A DNA stretch of 22,555 nt from DAOTTX01 sp034437515 (lineage in GTDB: Bacteria; Chloroflexota; Anaerolineae; Aggregatilineales; Phototrophicaceae): assembly GCA_034437515.1 (NCBI GenBank), contig DAOTTX010000289.1, positions 1-22,555 on the forward strand, given 5' to 3'. The notes under the pieces are model-generated. The model was given only the letters and a program-made list of their open reading frames with translations. It was not told where the DNA came from and did not search any database. The stretch's first letter is position 1. Every line of letters starts with the position of its first letter. Position numbers and translations under genes: made by a program. Positions 1 through 7,640 of the stretch are shown here, piece after piece.

Positions 1-40
1 CCGCAAGCTCGCCGCCCGCCTCGCCGAAGCCAAAAGCTAA
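1..40 (+). CDS. C-terminal tail of an unidentified gene (partial)
   Basis: An open frame enters from the left edge (first full codon at 2) and ends at a TAA at 38-40, reading RKLAARLAEAKS. The Ala/Arg/Lys-rich helical tail is plausible protein but carries no family signal. Its stop overlaps the stop of the convergent HTH gene by four bases (CTAA at 37-40), the tight convergent packing seen elsewhere in the window. The product cannot be named from 12 residues. Confidence 0.5.
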   Translation, partial: RKLAARLAEAKS

Positions 41-708
41 AACAACCAATCAGGGTTTTCAAAGCCGCAGTATTCTTGAATAGCACCATAGACGTGCATG
101 GCGAGTTCGGTGCGCTGGACGTTCACCGCGCAGACACCATAGGGCAACGTGTTGAGGCGGGTGTTGCTCCCTTTCTTGACCTGTGTTTTCATCAGAGCAT
201 CAGGAGTCAGATCCAACAATCTAACCCAGTATTGCTCGGCGGCGAGGATATTCGATTCTTCATGAACATGGATTTGCAACTTGATAATTTCATCATCTAC
301 GTGAAGTTCCTCGCGTAGAAAGCGCATCCAGACCAGCAGCATATTCGGGTCAGAATTGACAAAACCTAACCTATTGCGATTTTTCGCCCCTTCTGCCCAA
401 TAAAGCATACAACCGATCATATGCAGTCGGCTTCCCTCACGCGCCCTCTCGCGTCCCGCCTCCTGAAACGTAATTCGCATTTTCAGAAACTTCTCGCGCA
501 CCGCCTCACTACCTGCTTTTTGTGCTCTCAGCTTGGCACGTTTGTTCTCCTCGATGTTTTCAAGCTGCGCCTCGCTCAAATCCACATCACGAGTCCACGT
601 ACTGACCGAACTTTTCGACACCTGCAACCGCCTGGCAATTTCTGGGACGGTCACGCCCAAACCACGCAAACGGATTGCCTCTAAGCGTTCCTTCTCCTTT
701 TTTCTCAT
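37..708 (-). CDS. HTH protein with LAGLIDADG-like C-terminal domain
   Basis: A 223-residue protein. Residues about 8-42 form a helix-turn-helix of the Hin/Tc3 resolvase type, including PEIARRLQVSKSSVSTW. A basic helical linker (about 43-90) follows, then a region with GCMLYWAEGAK (99-109) and FVNSDPNMLLVWMRFL (116-131). That arrangement resembles the single-motif LAGLIDADG-like domain found in HTH proteins of Actinobacteria and Chloroflexi; the family assignment is by eye. The ATG at 708 is supported by a strong Shine-Dalgarno (AGGGGGAG, 713-720). The likely role is DNA binding, either as a regulator or as a domesticated homing-endonuclease relative; no target is evident. The start overlaps the stop of a tiny upstream ORF (705-755) as ATGA, suggesting translational coupling. 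Real gene: high confidence. Function: low confidence. Confidence 0.8.
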   Translation of the reverse strand: MRKKEKERLEAIRLRGLGVTVPEIARRLQVSKSSVSTWTRDVDLSEAQLENIEENKRAKLRAQKAGSEAVREKFLKMRITFQEAGRERAREGSRLHMIGCMLYWAEGAKNRNRLGFVNSDPNMLLVWMRFLREELHVDDEIIKLQIHVHEESNILAAEQYWVRLLDLTPDALMKTQVKKGSNTRLNTLPYGVCAVNVQRTELAMHVYGAIQEYCGFENPDWLF

Positions 709-755
709 GCGGCTCCCCCTGCATATGCAAACGAACTCTTGTTAAAATCGTACAT
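705..755 (-). CDS. Putative 16-residue leader peptide upstream of the HTH gene
   Basis: ATG at 753-755 reads MYDFNKSSFAYAGGAA and stops at TGA (705-707). The stop overlaps the HTH protein start as ATGA, a classic translational-coupling arrangement. An AGGAG Shine-Dalgarno (763-767) sits seven bases before this ATG. A near-palindrome (769-780) and an 11-bp hairpin (787-814) lie further upstream on the same strand. No run of one amino acid suggests classical attenuation. The evidence is context only; the ORF could be chance, because its 3' half also contains the HTH gene's own ribosome binding site. Confidence 0.4.
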   Translation of the reverse strand: MYDFNKSSFAYAGGAA

Positions 756-768
756 GGCAATGCTCCTA

Positions 769-780
769 ACACGATTGTGT
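769..780. promoter_or_regulatory. Near-palindrome, possible operator of the HTH gene
   Basis: ACACGATTGTGT is a 12-base near-perfect palindrome with one mismatched pair. It lies directly upstream of the AGGAG of the leader ORF. An autoregulatory site is a guess from position. Confidence 0.25.
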
Positions 781-786
781 TGTCAC

Positions 787-814
787 GCCCCTGATTGTTT
801 ACCCAATCAGGGGC
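787..814. repeat. Perfect 11-bp inverted repeat, hairpin without U tract
   Basis: GCCCCTGATTG (787-797) and CAATCAGGGGC (804-814) are perfect complements around the six-base loop TTTACC. Neither strand has a T run after the stem, so it is not a standard intrinsic terminator. On the - strand it would fold in the 5' leader of the HTH gene, if transcription starts from the TATACT-like box at 836-841. It could equally be a binding site. Confidence 0.6.
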
Positions 815-891
815 AACCCAATAAACGATACTTTAAGTATAACGTATGAAGTGACTCCCGACTACAAAAATTTACGTTTGTAACAGGAATC

Positions 892-916
892 AAAAAAGAC
901 TTCCGCTCTGGAAGCC
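892..916 (-). terminator. Intrinsic terminator of the tRNA unit
   Basis: On the - strand a 7-bp stem (GGCTTCC with GGAAGTC, one G-U pair, loop 905-909) is followed directly by six T. It begins 12 bases after the 3' end of the second tRNA. Confidence 0.85.
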
Positions 917-928
917 TTCTGTAAGAGG

Positions 929-1002
929 TGGTGATAGGAAGACTCGAACTTCCAACCTCGCGATTATGAGTCGCGCGCTCTCACCAATTGAGCTATATCA
1001 CC
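929..1002 (-). tRNA. tRNA with CAU anticodon, probably tRNA-Ile2 (or elongator Met)
   Basis: The 74 bases fold completely: acceptor GGTGATA/TATCACC, D stem GCTC/GAGC, anticodon stem CGCGA/TCGCG with loop CTCATAA, T stem GGAAG/CTTCC, discriminator A. CCA is not encoded. The anticodon CAT alone fits elongator Met or the lysidine-modified isoleucine tRNA that reads AUA. U12:A23, C29:G41, A38 and A73, known isoleucine identity elements in E. coli, are all present. The anticodon arm GCGACTCATAATCGC matches E. coli Ile2 as I remember it. I therefore favour Ile2. It lies 14 bases after the initiator tRNA and shares its transcript. Confidence 0.9.
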
Positions 1003-1016
1003 GAAAACAAAGGAAG

Positions 1017-1088
<72 letters not shown>

Positions 1089-1093
1089 CCATC

Positions 1094-1122
1094 ATAATAA
1101 CAGTGGCACCTCCGCCTGTCAA
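1094..1122 (-). promoter_or_regulatory. Sigma-70-type promoter of the tRNA unit
   Basis: On the - strand TTGACA (1117-1122), a 17-base spacer and TATTAT (1094-1099) with an upstream TG (extended -10) make the best promoter in the window. The expected start is at about 1086-1090, coinciding with base 1 of the initiator tRNA at 1088. Confidence 0.85.
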
Positions 1123-1206
1123 CGGCAGATTGTAGGAGTTTTATAAGATCAATCGCGCTCTATATTCTCTAACATTGAGGCACTACGCAGTACCTCAGAG
1201 ATGCGC

Positions 1207-1212
1207 TATAAT
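1207..1212 (+). promoter_or_regulatory. -10 box of uvrB (TATAAT)
   Basis: A perfect TATAAT lies 58 bases before the uvrB ATG. No convincing -35 is seen at the right distance (TACGCA at 1184-1189). Predicted start is near 1219, just before the LexA-type box. Confidence 0.5.
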
Positions 1213-1221
1213 CAATTTTTA

Positions 1222-1235
1222 CGAACTAGCGTTCT
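1222..1235. promoter_or_regulatory. LexA (SOS) operator of uvrB
   Basis: CGAACTAGCGTTCT contains a perfect GAAC-N4-GTTC dyad, the core of the LexA site of Bacillus and many Gram-positive-type bacteria. It lies about ten bases after the TATAAT and 36 bases before the uvrB ATG, where a bound repressor would block initiation. uvrB is a classic SOS gene, so site and gene support each other. Confidence 0.75.
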
Positions 1236-1270
1236 ATCACATATTCGCCGGAATGCGAAAGGTCACAGCA

Positions 1271-3295
1271 ATGCCTCCGTTTCAACTCGTCTCAGATTTC
1301 AAGCCTACCGGCGACCAACCCCGCGCCATCGAGCAACTCGTCGAAGGCATCCATAATAATGAACGCAATCAGATTTTGCTCGGCGCGACGGGCACGGGAA
1401 AGACCTTTACCGTCGCTCACGCTGTGCAAGAACTCCAACGCCCGACACTCGTGCTGGCACACAACAAGACCCTCGCTGCCCAACTCTACGCGGAATTTAA
1501 AGATTTCTTCCCGGCAAACGCGGTCGAATACTTCGTCAGTTACTATGATTACTACCAGCCAGAAGCCTACGTGCCGCGCTTTGACCTACACATCGATAAG
1601 CAAACGCAGATCAACGAACATATTGACCGGCTGCGCCTCGCCTCGTCGGCCTCGCTGATGTCACGCCGAGATGTGTTGATCGTCGCGTCGGTGTCGTGCA
1701 TTTACGGCATCGGTGACCCGGTGGCGTGGGCAAAGGCAATGATTGATCTCAAGGTCGGCTCATCGGATATGCGCCGTGACCTGATTTTACGCAAGCTGGT
1801 GACCATCCAGTACACGCGCAACGATATGGACCTGGCGCGAGGCAACTTCCGCGTACGCGGGGATACGCTCGAAATCTTCCCGGCCTATGCAGAAACCGCC
1901 TTCCGGGTGGCAATGTTCGGTGATGAGATTGAACGCATTACAGAGTTTGACCCGCTCACCGGCGAAGTCTTAGAAGAATACCCGGAAATAACAATCTTTC
2001 CGGCGAAGCAGTTCATCAGCGACGAGGAAAAAACACGCAAAGCCCTGCACGACGTCGAAAAGGAACTCGAAGCGCAGATCAAACACTTCAAAGACGAGGG
2101 CAAACTGCTGGAAGCCCAGCGCATCGAACAGCGCACACGCTACGACCTCGAAATGATCCGTGAGGTGGGGTATACCTCCGGCATTGAGAACTATTCCCGC
2201 CATCTGGACCAACGACCGCCAGGTAGTCCCCCCCATACACTGATCGACTACTTCCCGTCGGATTATCTACTGGTCATCGACGAATCACACATGACCATCC
2301 CACAGGTGAGCGGCATGTACAACGGCGACCGCGCCCGCAAGCAAACACTGGTCGAATTTGGTTTTCGTCTGCCCTCGGCAATGGACAATCGTCCGCTCAA
2401 GTTTGAGGAGTTCGAGCAACGAATGGGGCAAACGATGTACACGACCGCGACCCCTGGCCCGTATGAGTATAAAGTGTCGAATGACCGTGTTGTGCAACAG
2501 ATCATCCGTCCGACCGGCATCATCGACCCGGTCTGTGAGGTGCGCCCGGTCGAAGGCCAGATAGACGACTTACTGCAAGAGGTCGCACAACGGGTTAAAA
2601 ACGGGCAGCGAGCGTTCATCACCACACTGACCCAGCGTATGTCAGAAGAACTCGCCGGCTATCTCAACGAAACCGGCATCAAAGCGCAGTATCTCCATGC
2701 TGAGATTGATACTCTAGAACGTGTCGAAATCCTGCGTGATCTACGTCTGGGCATCTATGAAGCGGTGGTCGGCATCAACCTGCTACGTGAGGGCATCGAC
2801 CTACCGGAAGTTTCGCTGGTCGCCATCCTCGATGCAGATAAAGCAGGCTTCCTACGCTCGGAGACGGCGCTGATTCAGATCATCGGGCGGGCGGCACGTC
2901 ACATCGAGGGAAAGGTGCTACTCTACGCCAATAGCGTCACCCCGGCGATGAAAGGCGCACTCGGTGAAACCGAACGCCGACGCAAAATCCAGCAGGCACA
3001 TAATGAAAAGTACGGTATCGAACCCGCCAGCATCGTTAAGCAAATCCGCGACCTGACCGACCGCGTCAAAAAGATGGTCGGCGAAGAACAAATGCCGGAA
3101 GGCAAGGAGATCAAACTCTCCGAGCTTTCCGCGAAGGATATGCACACGATGGTTAAGGAGCTAGAGAAAGAGATGAAGAAAGCGGCACAAAACCTCGAAT
3201 TTGAGAAGGCCGCCGCCCTGCGTGACCAACTCTTCGACCTACGCGGCACCATCGCGGAAAAAGAAGGCGCGACCGGCAGCCTGATCATCGAATAG
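1271..3295 (+). CDS. uvrB: UvrABC system protein B (excinuclease subunit)
   Basis: UvrB is the DNA-damage-verifying helicase-like subunit of nucleotide excision repair; it is loaded by UvrA and recruits UvrC. From ATG 1271 the protein has 674 residues, the usual length. Walker A GATGTGKT is at 38-45 and the beta-hairpin that grips damaged DNA includes YYDYYQPEAY at 91-100. The Walker B box is VIDESH, followed later by the helicase motifs TATPG and QIIGRAARH. A C-terminal UVR coiled-coil motif for UvrC binding (KEMKKAAQNLEFEKAAALRD) is present. The frame is open from 1175, but ATG 1271 begins PPFQLVSDFKPTGDQ as in the family and has an AAAGG upstream; the longer form would overrun the LexA box. 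It converges with the methyltransferase gene with a three-base gap and no terminator between. Confidence 0.97.
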   Translation: MPPFQLVSDFKPTGDQPRAIEQLVEGIHNNERNQILLGATGTGKTFTVAHAVQELQRPTLVLAHNKTLAAQLYAEFKDFFPANAVEYFVSYYDYYQPEAYVPRFDLHIDKQTQINEHIDRLRLASSASLMSRRDVLIVASVSCIYGIGDPVAWAKAMIDLKVGSSDMRRDLILRKLVTIQYTRNDMDLARGNFRVRGDTLEIFPAYAETAFRVAMFGDEIERITEFDPLTGEVLEEYPEITIFPAKQFISDEEKTRKALHDVEKELEAQIKHFKDEGKLLEAQRIEQRTRYDLEMIREVGYTSGIENYSRHLDQRPPGSPPHTLIDYFPSDYLLVIDESHMTIPQVSGMYNGDRARKQTLVEFGFRLPSAMDNRPLKFEEFEQRMGQTMYTTATPGPYEYKVSNDRVVQQIIRPTGIIDPVCEVRPVEGQIDDLLQEVAQRVKNGQRAFITTLTQRMSEELAGYLNETGIKAQYLHAEIDTLERVEILRDLRLGIYEAVVGINLLREGIDLPEVSLVAILDADKAGFLRSETALIQIIGRAARHIEGKVLLYANSVTPAMKGALGETERRRKIQQAHNEKYGIEPASIVKQIRDLTDRVKKMVGEEQMPEGKEIKLSELSAKDMHTMVKELEKEMKKAAQNLEFEKAAALRDQLFDLRGTIAEKEGATGSLIIE

Positions 3296-3298
3296 TAC

Positions 3299-4474
3299 CT
3301 AATAGACGCGCAGCAGCAAGCCCTTGAGATATGCGCCTTCGGGGAAACTTAACGCAACCGGGTGATCGGTGCCGGGGCCGAGATGCTGGACGACCTGGGC
3401 TTGCCTGCCACTATCCGCGAGTGCGCCGAACACGATCTTCTGGAACAGATCGGCGCTGACCAACCCTGAGCAGGAAAATGTCAGCAGATAGCCACCGGTT
3501 TCGACCAGATTCAGCGCGTTCAGATTGATGTCTTTGTACCCGCGAGCGGCCCGGTCGATCTGCCCTTTGCTGTGGGCGAACTTGGGCGGATCAAGCACCA
3601 CAATATCATACTGCTCAGGCGCATCACGCAGATAATCAAACACATCAGCCTGCACATAGGTAAACGCCTCTTCGGGGAACTCATTCAACGTTGTGTTCTG
3701 TCGTGCAAGTTCGAGCACATCCTCGGATGAATCTACATTGATGACGTGTTCTGCGCCGCCCTGCACAGCAGCAAGTCCAAAGCCCCCGGTATAGCTGAAC
3801 AGATTCAGCACCCGGCAATCCTGGCTGAGAGACTGTATGAGCGCCCGGTTGGGTGCCTGGTCAAGGTAGTAGCCAGTTTTGTGTCCATTGAGAATATCGA
3901 CGTAAAGCATAAAGTCCTCATCAATGACGACGCGCCTGGGTGGCACCTTGCCATGCAACAATCCAGTGACCTGATTCAAGCCTTCTTTCTCGCGCACCTC
4001 CACATCACTGCGTTCGTAGATCCCATTTGACGGTGAAATCTCCGCCAACAACGCGGCGATCATCTGTTTGCGCCGGTCAATGCCAAGTGTAAGTGCCTGT
4101 AAGACCAGATAATCCGCGTAGCGATCCACGACCAGCCCCGGCAGAAAATCACTTTCCGCGTTGACCAGACGACAGGCCATACGTGGGTAGGTCAGGCGAC
4201 TTTCTCGCGCCATGACCGACCGACGCAGCATCCGCGCCCACCACGCCTCGTCAATGGGTTCGTCCTCCCAGGTGAGCATCCGCACCCGAATCTGCGATTG
4301 TGGATTCCAGTAACCACGCCCCAGGAACGCGCCATCGTGCGCCCGCACCGCGACGATGTCACCGGGTTCGGGATTGCCTTGCACCGCTTTAACCGCACCA
4401 GAAAACACCCAGGGATGTTGATTCAAGATCGGTTTTTCGCGTCCGTTTTTCAAGAGGATGCGTGTTTCACTCAT
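3299..4474 (-). CDS. RlmI-like class I SAM-dependent 23S rRNA methyltransferase
   Basis: A 391-residue protein of the RlmI/RlmK-like family, which methylates C5 of a cytosine in 23S rRNA (C1962 in E. coli). An N-terminal PUA domain (about 3-75, with NQHPWVFSGAV) is followed by HKTGYYLDQ (198-206), the SAM-binding motif LNLFSYTGGFG (223-233), motif IV DPPKFA (295-300) and FSCSGL (333-338) with the likely catalytic Cys335. Length and motif order fit the family; the exact target base is inferred. The frame extends to a TTG at 4498, but the ATG at 4474 starts at the family-typical MSETRIL and is preferred. A promoter lies at 4513-4540. The gene is monocistronic and meets uvrB tail to tail. Confidence 0.9.
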   Translation of the reverse strand: MSETRILLKNGREKPILNQHPWVFSGAVKAVQGNPEPGDIVAVRAHDGAFLGRGYWNPQSQIRVRMLTWEDEPIDEAWWARMLRRSVMARESRLTYPRMACRLVNAESDFLPGLVVDRYADYLVLQALTLGIDRRKQMIAALLAEISPSNGIYERSDVEVREKEGLNQVTGLLHGKVPPRRVVIDEDFMLYVDILNGHKTGYYLDQAPNRALIQSLSQDCRVLNLFSYTGGFGLAAVQGGAEHVINVDSSEDVLELARQNTTLNEFPEEAFTYVQADVFDYLRDAPEQYDIVVLDPPKFAHSKGQIDRAARGYKDINLNALNLVETGGYLLTFSCSGLVSADLFQKIVFGALADSGRQAQVVQHLGPGTDHPVALSFPEGAYLKGLLLRVY

Positions 4475-4512
4475 GATGGATGACTGCTTTCGCTGCAACA
4501 GAATTTCACCGC

Positions 4513-4540
4513 ACTATAGCAGGCTTGCCACGCTTTACAA
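4513..4540 (-). promoter_or_regulatory. Promoter of the rRNA methyltransferase gene
   Basis: On the - strand TTGTAA (4535-4540), 16 bases, then TATAGT (4513-4518) preceded by TGC (extended -10). The predicted start is near 4506, giving a leader of about 32 bases to ATG 4474. Confidence 0.55.
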
Positions 4541-4588
4541 GCACGAGTAAACTTTGCTTCGTTACCCGCTTGATAAAGAGGTGCTTGC

Positions 4589-5398
4589 TTGTCCAGATTA
4601 CAAACATTACTGCTCATATCTCTGCTGATTTTAACGGCCTGCGGCGGCGATGAAGACACCGACGAAAACGGTGAAGTACTGCCTACGATTATGGAACGTA
4701 CAACTATAGAAGCAACTCCAGAAATCACCGAAGAAACAGAACCCGTTGAGATGACCGAAGAGGTAATCGCAGTCGTCACTTCGCCCACCGAAACGGAAGA
4801 AACACCGGAAACAACCGAAATTGTAGCGGAAACCGCAAACACAGAAGCCACTGACCAACCAGCCACCGCGACCCTGCGACCGCCCGACCGTCCGCGGGGA
4901 ACCGCAGCACCGCCGGTTGCCTCCGCGACACGCATCACCAATCCGGATGTCGAGAACATCGTACCCGGCGGCCTGGACGACAACTTCAGCCTGAGCGTCA
5001 GCGGCTACACCGAATTCACCGCCGATGAAGGCACCAGCAGTTACAGTCGCCAACCTGACCCGACACATTACACACTGGTGCTGTTCGCTGGCGAGTTAGA
5101 ATTTTCCCGTCAGGTGACGTTCGAATTCGGCACAGAGATCAACCCCGGCACCTATGACTTAACCGGCGGTGAAGATTACATCGAGGGTGAAGTCATCGCC
5201 CGATATAGTGACTCCGACTCGCGGACAGATATGTTTATCCGCTTCACTGATAACCTGACCGGCACCCTGACGTTAGAAACGGTCGGGCAAACCATCAGTG
5301 GCAGTTATGAATTCACAGCGGAAACCACCTCTGAGGAAGGCAACACACTCACAGCGACGGTCACCGGTGTGTTTACCGATGTACCGATTCAGAATTAG
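4589..5398 (+). CDS. Lipoprotein with acidic Thr/Glu-rich linker and beta-rich C-terminal domain
   Basis: A 269-residue secreted protein. Residues 1-18 are a lipoprotein signal peptide with lipobox LTAC, so Cys18 should be lipidated and the protein anchored to the outer face of the membrane. Residues 21-110 are a disordered stretch dominated by Glu and Thr, as in cell-surface stalks. The rest (about 122-269) alternates Thr, Gly and hydrophobics and ends in repeated GTLTLETVGQTISGSYEF-like strands, suggesting a beta-sandwich. The only good start is TTG 4589, with AGAGG at 4577-4581. I do not recognise a family; it could bind a ligand or be structural. It stands alone, divergent from the methyltransferase and convergent with the cyclase. 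Confidence 0.85.
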   Translation: MSRLQTLLLISLLILTACGGDEDTDENGEVLPTIMERTTIEATPEITEETEPVEMTEEVIAVVTSPTETEETPETTEIVAETANTEATDQPATATLRPPDRPRGTAAPPVASATRITNPDVENIVPGGLDDNFSLSVSGYTEFTADEGTSSYSRQPDPTHYTLVLFAGELEFSRQVTFEFGTEINPGTYDLTGGEDYIEGEVIARYSDSDSRTDMFIRFTDNLTGTLTLETVGQTISGSYEFTAETTSEEGNTLTATVTGVFTDVPIQN

Positions 5399-5438
5399 TG
5401 CGGCTATCGCATCGGGGTATCTATCGGGCAGGATGCGC

Positions 5439-7475
5439 TCACTCCGCTGATTCAATTTTCAACAACTCGAACACATCGACGCTGCCGATACCCTTGAGTG
5501 TGGTCGGCTCTAGTGGGCGGTTCTCGCAACGGTCACCGAGGCGCGTCGCTGTCGTCTTGCTGATGTAGATTTGCCCCGGCCCGGCAATACTACACAACCG
5601 GGATGCGAGGTTCATCAAGCGGCCCATCGCGGTGAAATCTGTGCGGATGGGCGGCCCGAACTCCCCGGCGATGGCCTCACCGGAGCTGACACTTAGCCCC
5701 ATCTGCGGCAGTTTGATGCCTTCTGCTAACAACGATTGGCAAAGTTCTTGATGCGCTGACTGCATCTTGAGCGCACACTGCGCCGCGACCATCGCGTGAT
5801 CGTCCATCACCACCGGCGAGCCGAACAGCGCGATAATCTCATCACCGACGAACTTGTCCAGCGTACCGCCATACTCGAAGATCACATCGGTCATGCGAGC
5901 GAGGAATTTATTAAGCGAACCGACCAGTTCTTCGGGATCAGTGTGCTCCGCCCATTCAGTCGAACCGCGCAGATCAGCGATTAGAATACTCAAGTCAACC
6001 CGTTCGCCGGTGAGGATGCTATCGTCGGTACGTTCCAGCAGACGTTCCAACACTTTTGGATCCACCGAGCGGCTCAACACCCGGCGCATCCGGCGGCGCT
6101 CCAACCGTTCAAAGATCGCCGTATCCACCTGGCTGGTGATGGCGGTCAGCATACGGCGGTCTTCCGCACTAAAACCGCGTGGATTGCTGCTGTTGAGCGT
6201 GCCGAACACACCGAGAATGCGCTCATTGAGGATCAACGGCACCGCGACGATTGATCGCACTGCCCCGTCCGATTGGTTAGAGTACACTGGCTCGGCTTTT
6301 TCCAACGCCTCACGAGAAAGCCGCCGGATCGCGTCATAATACACCGGCGAAGTGAGCAACCCCTCCACAGTCGTTGCCTTGAGTTCGAGCCGTTCTTCTC
6401 TGGTCTCCGTGTAAAGCATCAGATAGCCGATTTCGCTGGAAACGGCGCTGCACAACTCACGTAAGACCTGCTGCATCATCGTGTCGAAATCAACATCACT
6501 ATCGCGGATCTGGTCAATGCGATAAATGGCTTCGAGTTCTTTGTTACGCTGCTGGAGCTGCTGTGTGGTGCGACTATAGGCCACTGCGGAATCCATCTGA
6601 CTCATCATCGCAAAGAGCAAACGGTGATCCGCGACGGTGAAGGTCGGTTTGCGACCAACCACGACCGACCCCAACTTCACGCCGCTGACCACCAACGGTG
6701 CCGCCAGGAGATTCAACCCGCTGATGCTTGATGGCGTTGCGATCTCCTGTGGCAAATTGACCTCACCGCTCAATTCACGGATGCGATCAATCGCCTCAAG
6801 CGGCAGATTTTTCTTATCCACGATGCCGCGCAGGAGCATATCGCCGTCATCCATATGACTGAGCACGACCATGCACAGTTCGGCGTGGAAGTATTCGATC
6901 AACACAGTCGTAAACCCGGTGATTAATTCGTTCTCGTCCGGGGTGAGGTCGCGCATCCGGTCGATCTCATAGATCGCTTCGAGCTGCATGTTACGGCTGC
7001 TCAACTGGCGGGTATTGCGGGCCTGCACAATTGCGGAGTCGATCTGGCTTTCGGCAATTTCGAGCAATTCGGCATCGGCGGTGGTAAACGGCGCAGATTG
7101 CCGCGCCAGCACCAGCGCGCCGAGAGATTGCTCGTTTTCATCCTGAATGACCTGTAGGGCGAGGGTATACGCCCATGAGCCACTTGGCACGCTCTCCGGC
7201 ACGGTGAGCTGTGCCGCCGCTTTACAGAGCATGTTCGCATCGGCCTCAGCCATGCCGGTGTAGACCAGACTTTCAACCATCGTGTGCTGATCGTCAACCG
7301 ATGCTTCTTCCCAGAGCATCACCGCGCAAGCATCTGCCGTAAAGCGTTCTTTCAGCAGATCGACAATTGCTCGAAACATCGCATCCGGTTCGCGGTGGAT
7401 TTCCGCCGCATCACGGGCGGCGTCTAATGCGAGGACGAGTTCAAGCTGGCGTCTCTTTTGTTCTGCGACATCCAT
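5439..7475 (-). CDS. Class III adenylate/guanylate cyclase with three GAF domains
   Basis: A 678-residue cytoplasmic signalling protein. Three GAF modules (about 12-155, 165-300, 312-460) precede a class III cyclase domain (about 490-670). Metal-binding aspartates are in IADLRGST (Asp501) and DKFVGDE (Asp545). Lys541 and Asp613 are the pair that usually selects adenine, and Asn622 and Arg626 are the transition-state residues, so all catalytic positions are present and cAMP is the expected product. There is no membrane segment. Each GAF starts with the same helical signature (LELVLALDAARD, LEAIYEIDRMRD, LEAIYRIDQIRD), so the sensor half is an internal triplication. ATG 7475 has AGGA eight bases upstream; an alternative TTG is at 7481. 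Ligands of the GAFs cannot be read from sequence. Confidence 0.93.
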   Translation of the reverse strand: MDVAEQKRRQLELVLALDAARDAAEIHREPDAMFRAIVDLLKERFTADACAVMLWEEASVDDQHTMVESLVYTGMAEADANMLCKAAAQLTVPESVPSGSWAYTLALQVIQDENEQSLGALVLARQSAPFTTADAELLEIAESQIDSAIVQARNTRQLSSRNMQLEAIYEIDRMRDLTPDENELITGFTTVLIEYFHAELCMVVLSHMDDGDMLLRGIVDKKNLPLEAIDRIRELSGEVNLPQEIATPSSISGLNLLAAPLVVSGVKLGSVVVGRKPTFTVADHRLLFAMMSQMDSAVAYSRTTQQLQQRNKELEAIYRIDQIRDSDVDFDTMMQQVLRELCSAVSSEIGYLMLYTETREERLELKATTVEGLLTSPVYYDAIRRLSREALEKAEPVYSNQSDGAVRSIVAVPLILNERILGVFGTLNSSNPRGFSAEDRRMLTAITSQVDTAIFERLERRRMRRVLSRSVDPKVLERLLERTDDSILTGERVDLSILIADLRGSTEWAEHTDPEELVGSLNKFLARMTDVIFEYGGTLDKFVGDEIIALFGSPVVMDDHAMVAAQCALKMQSAHQELCQSLLAEGIKLPQMGLSVSSGEAIAGEFGPPIRTDFTAMGRLMNLASRLCSIAGPGQIYISKTTATRLGDRCENRPLEPTTLKGIGSVDVFELLKIESAE

Positions 7476-7640
7476 AATCAATTTCCTGAGCGGTATATAT
7501 GCGCGTTCATTGTAGCTTGATTAGTGTTTTCTTGATAGCAAGCAGAGGGTCAGAATTTTCTAACTGAGTAGTGGAAAGGCTCCCCTGCGTAGTGTATAGT
7601 AGATTCAGCTTATACTAGCGCAGAATTTAGGGTTAAACTC

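Noticed and set aside
787..814. 11-bp hairpin as a terminator for the HTH gene or the tRNA unit
   Set aside because: No T run on either strand, it lies upstream of the HTH gene, and the tRNA unit already has a proper terminator at 892-916.
1175..1270. N-terminal extension of UvrB
   Set aside because: It runs through the TATAAT box and LexA site and adds residues not found in the family; ATG 1271 fits.
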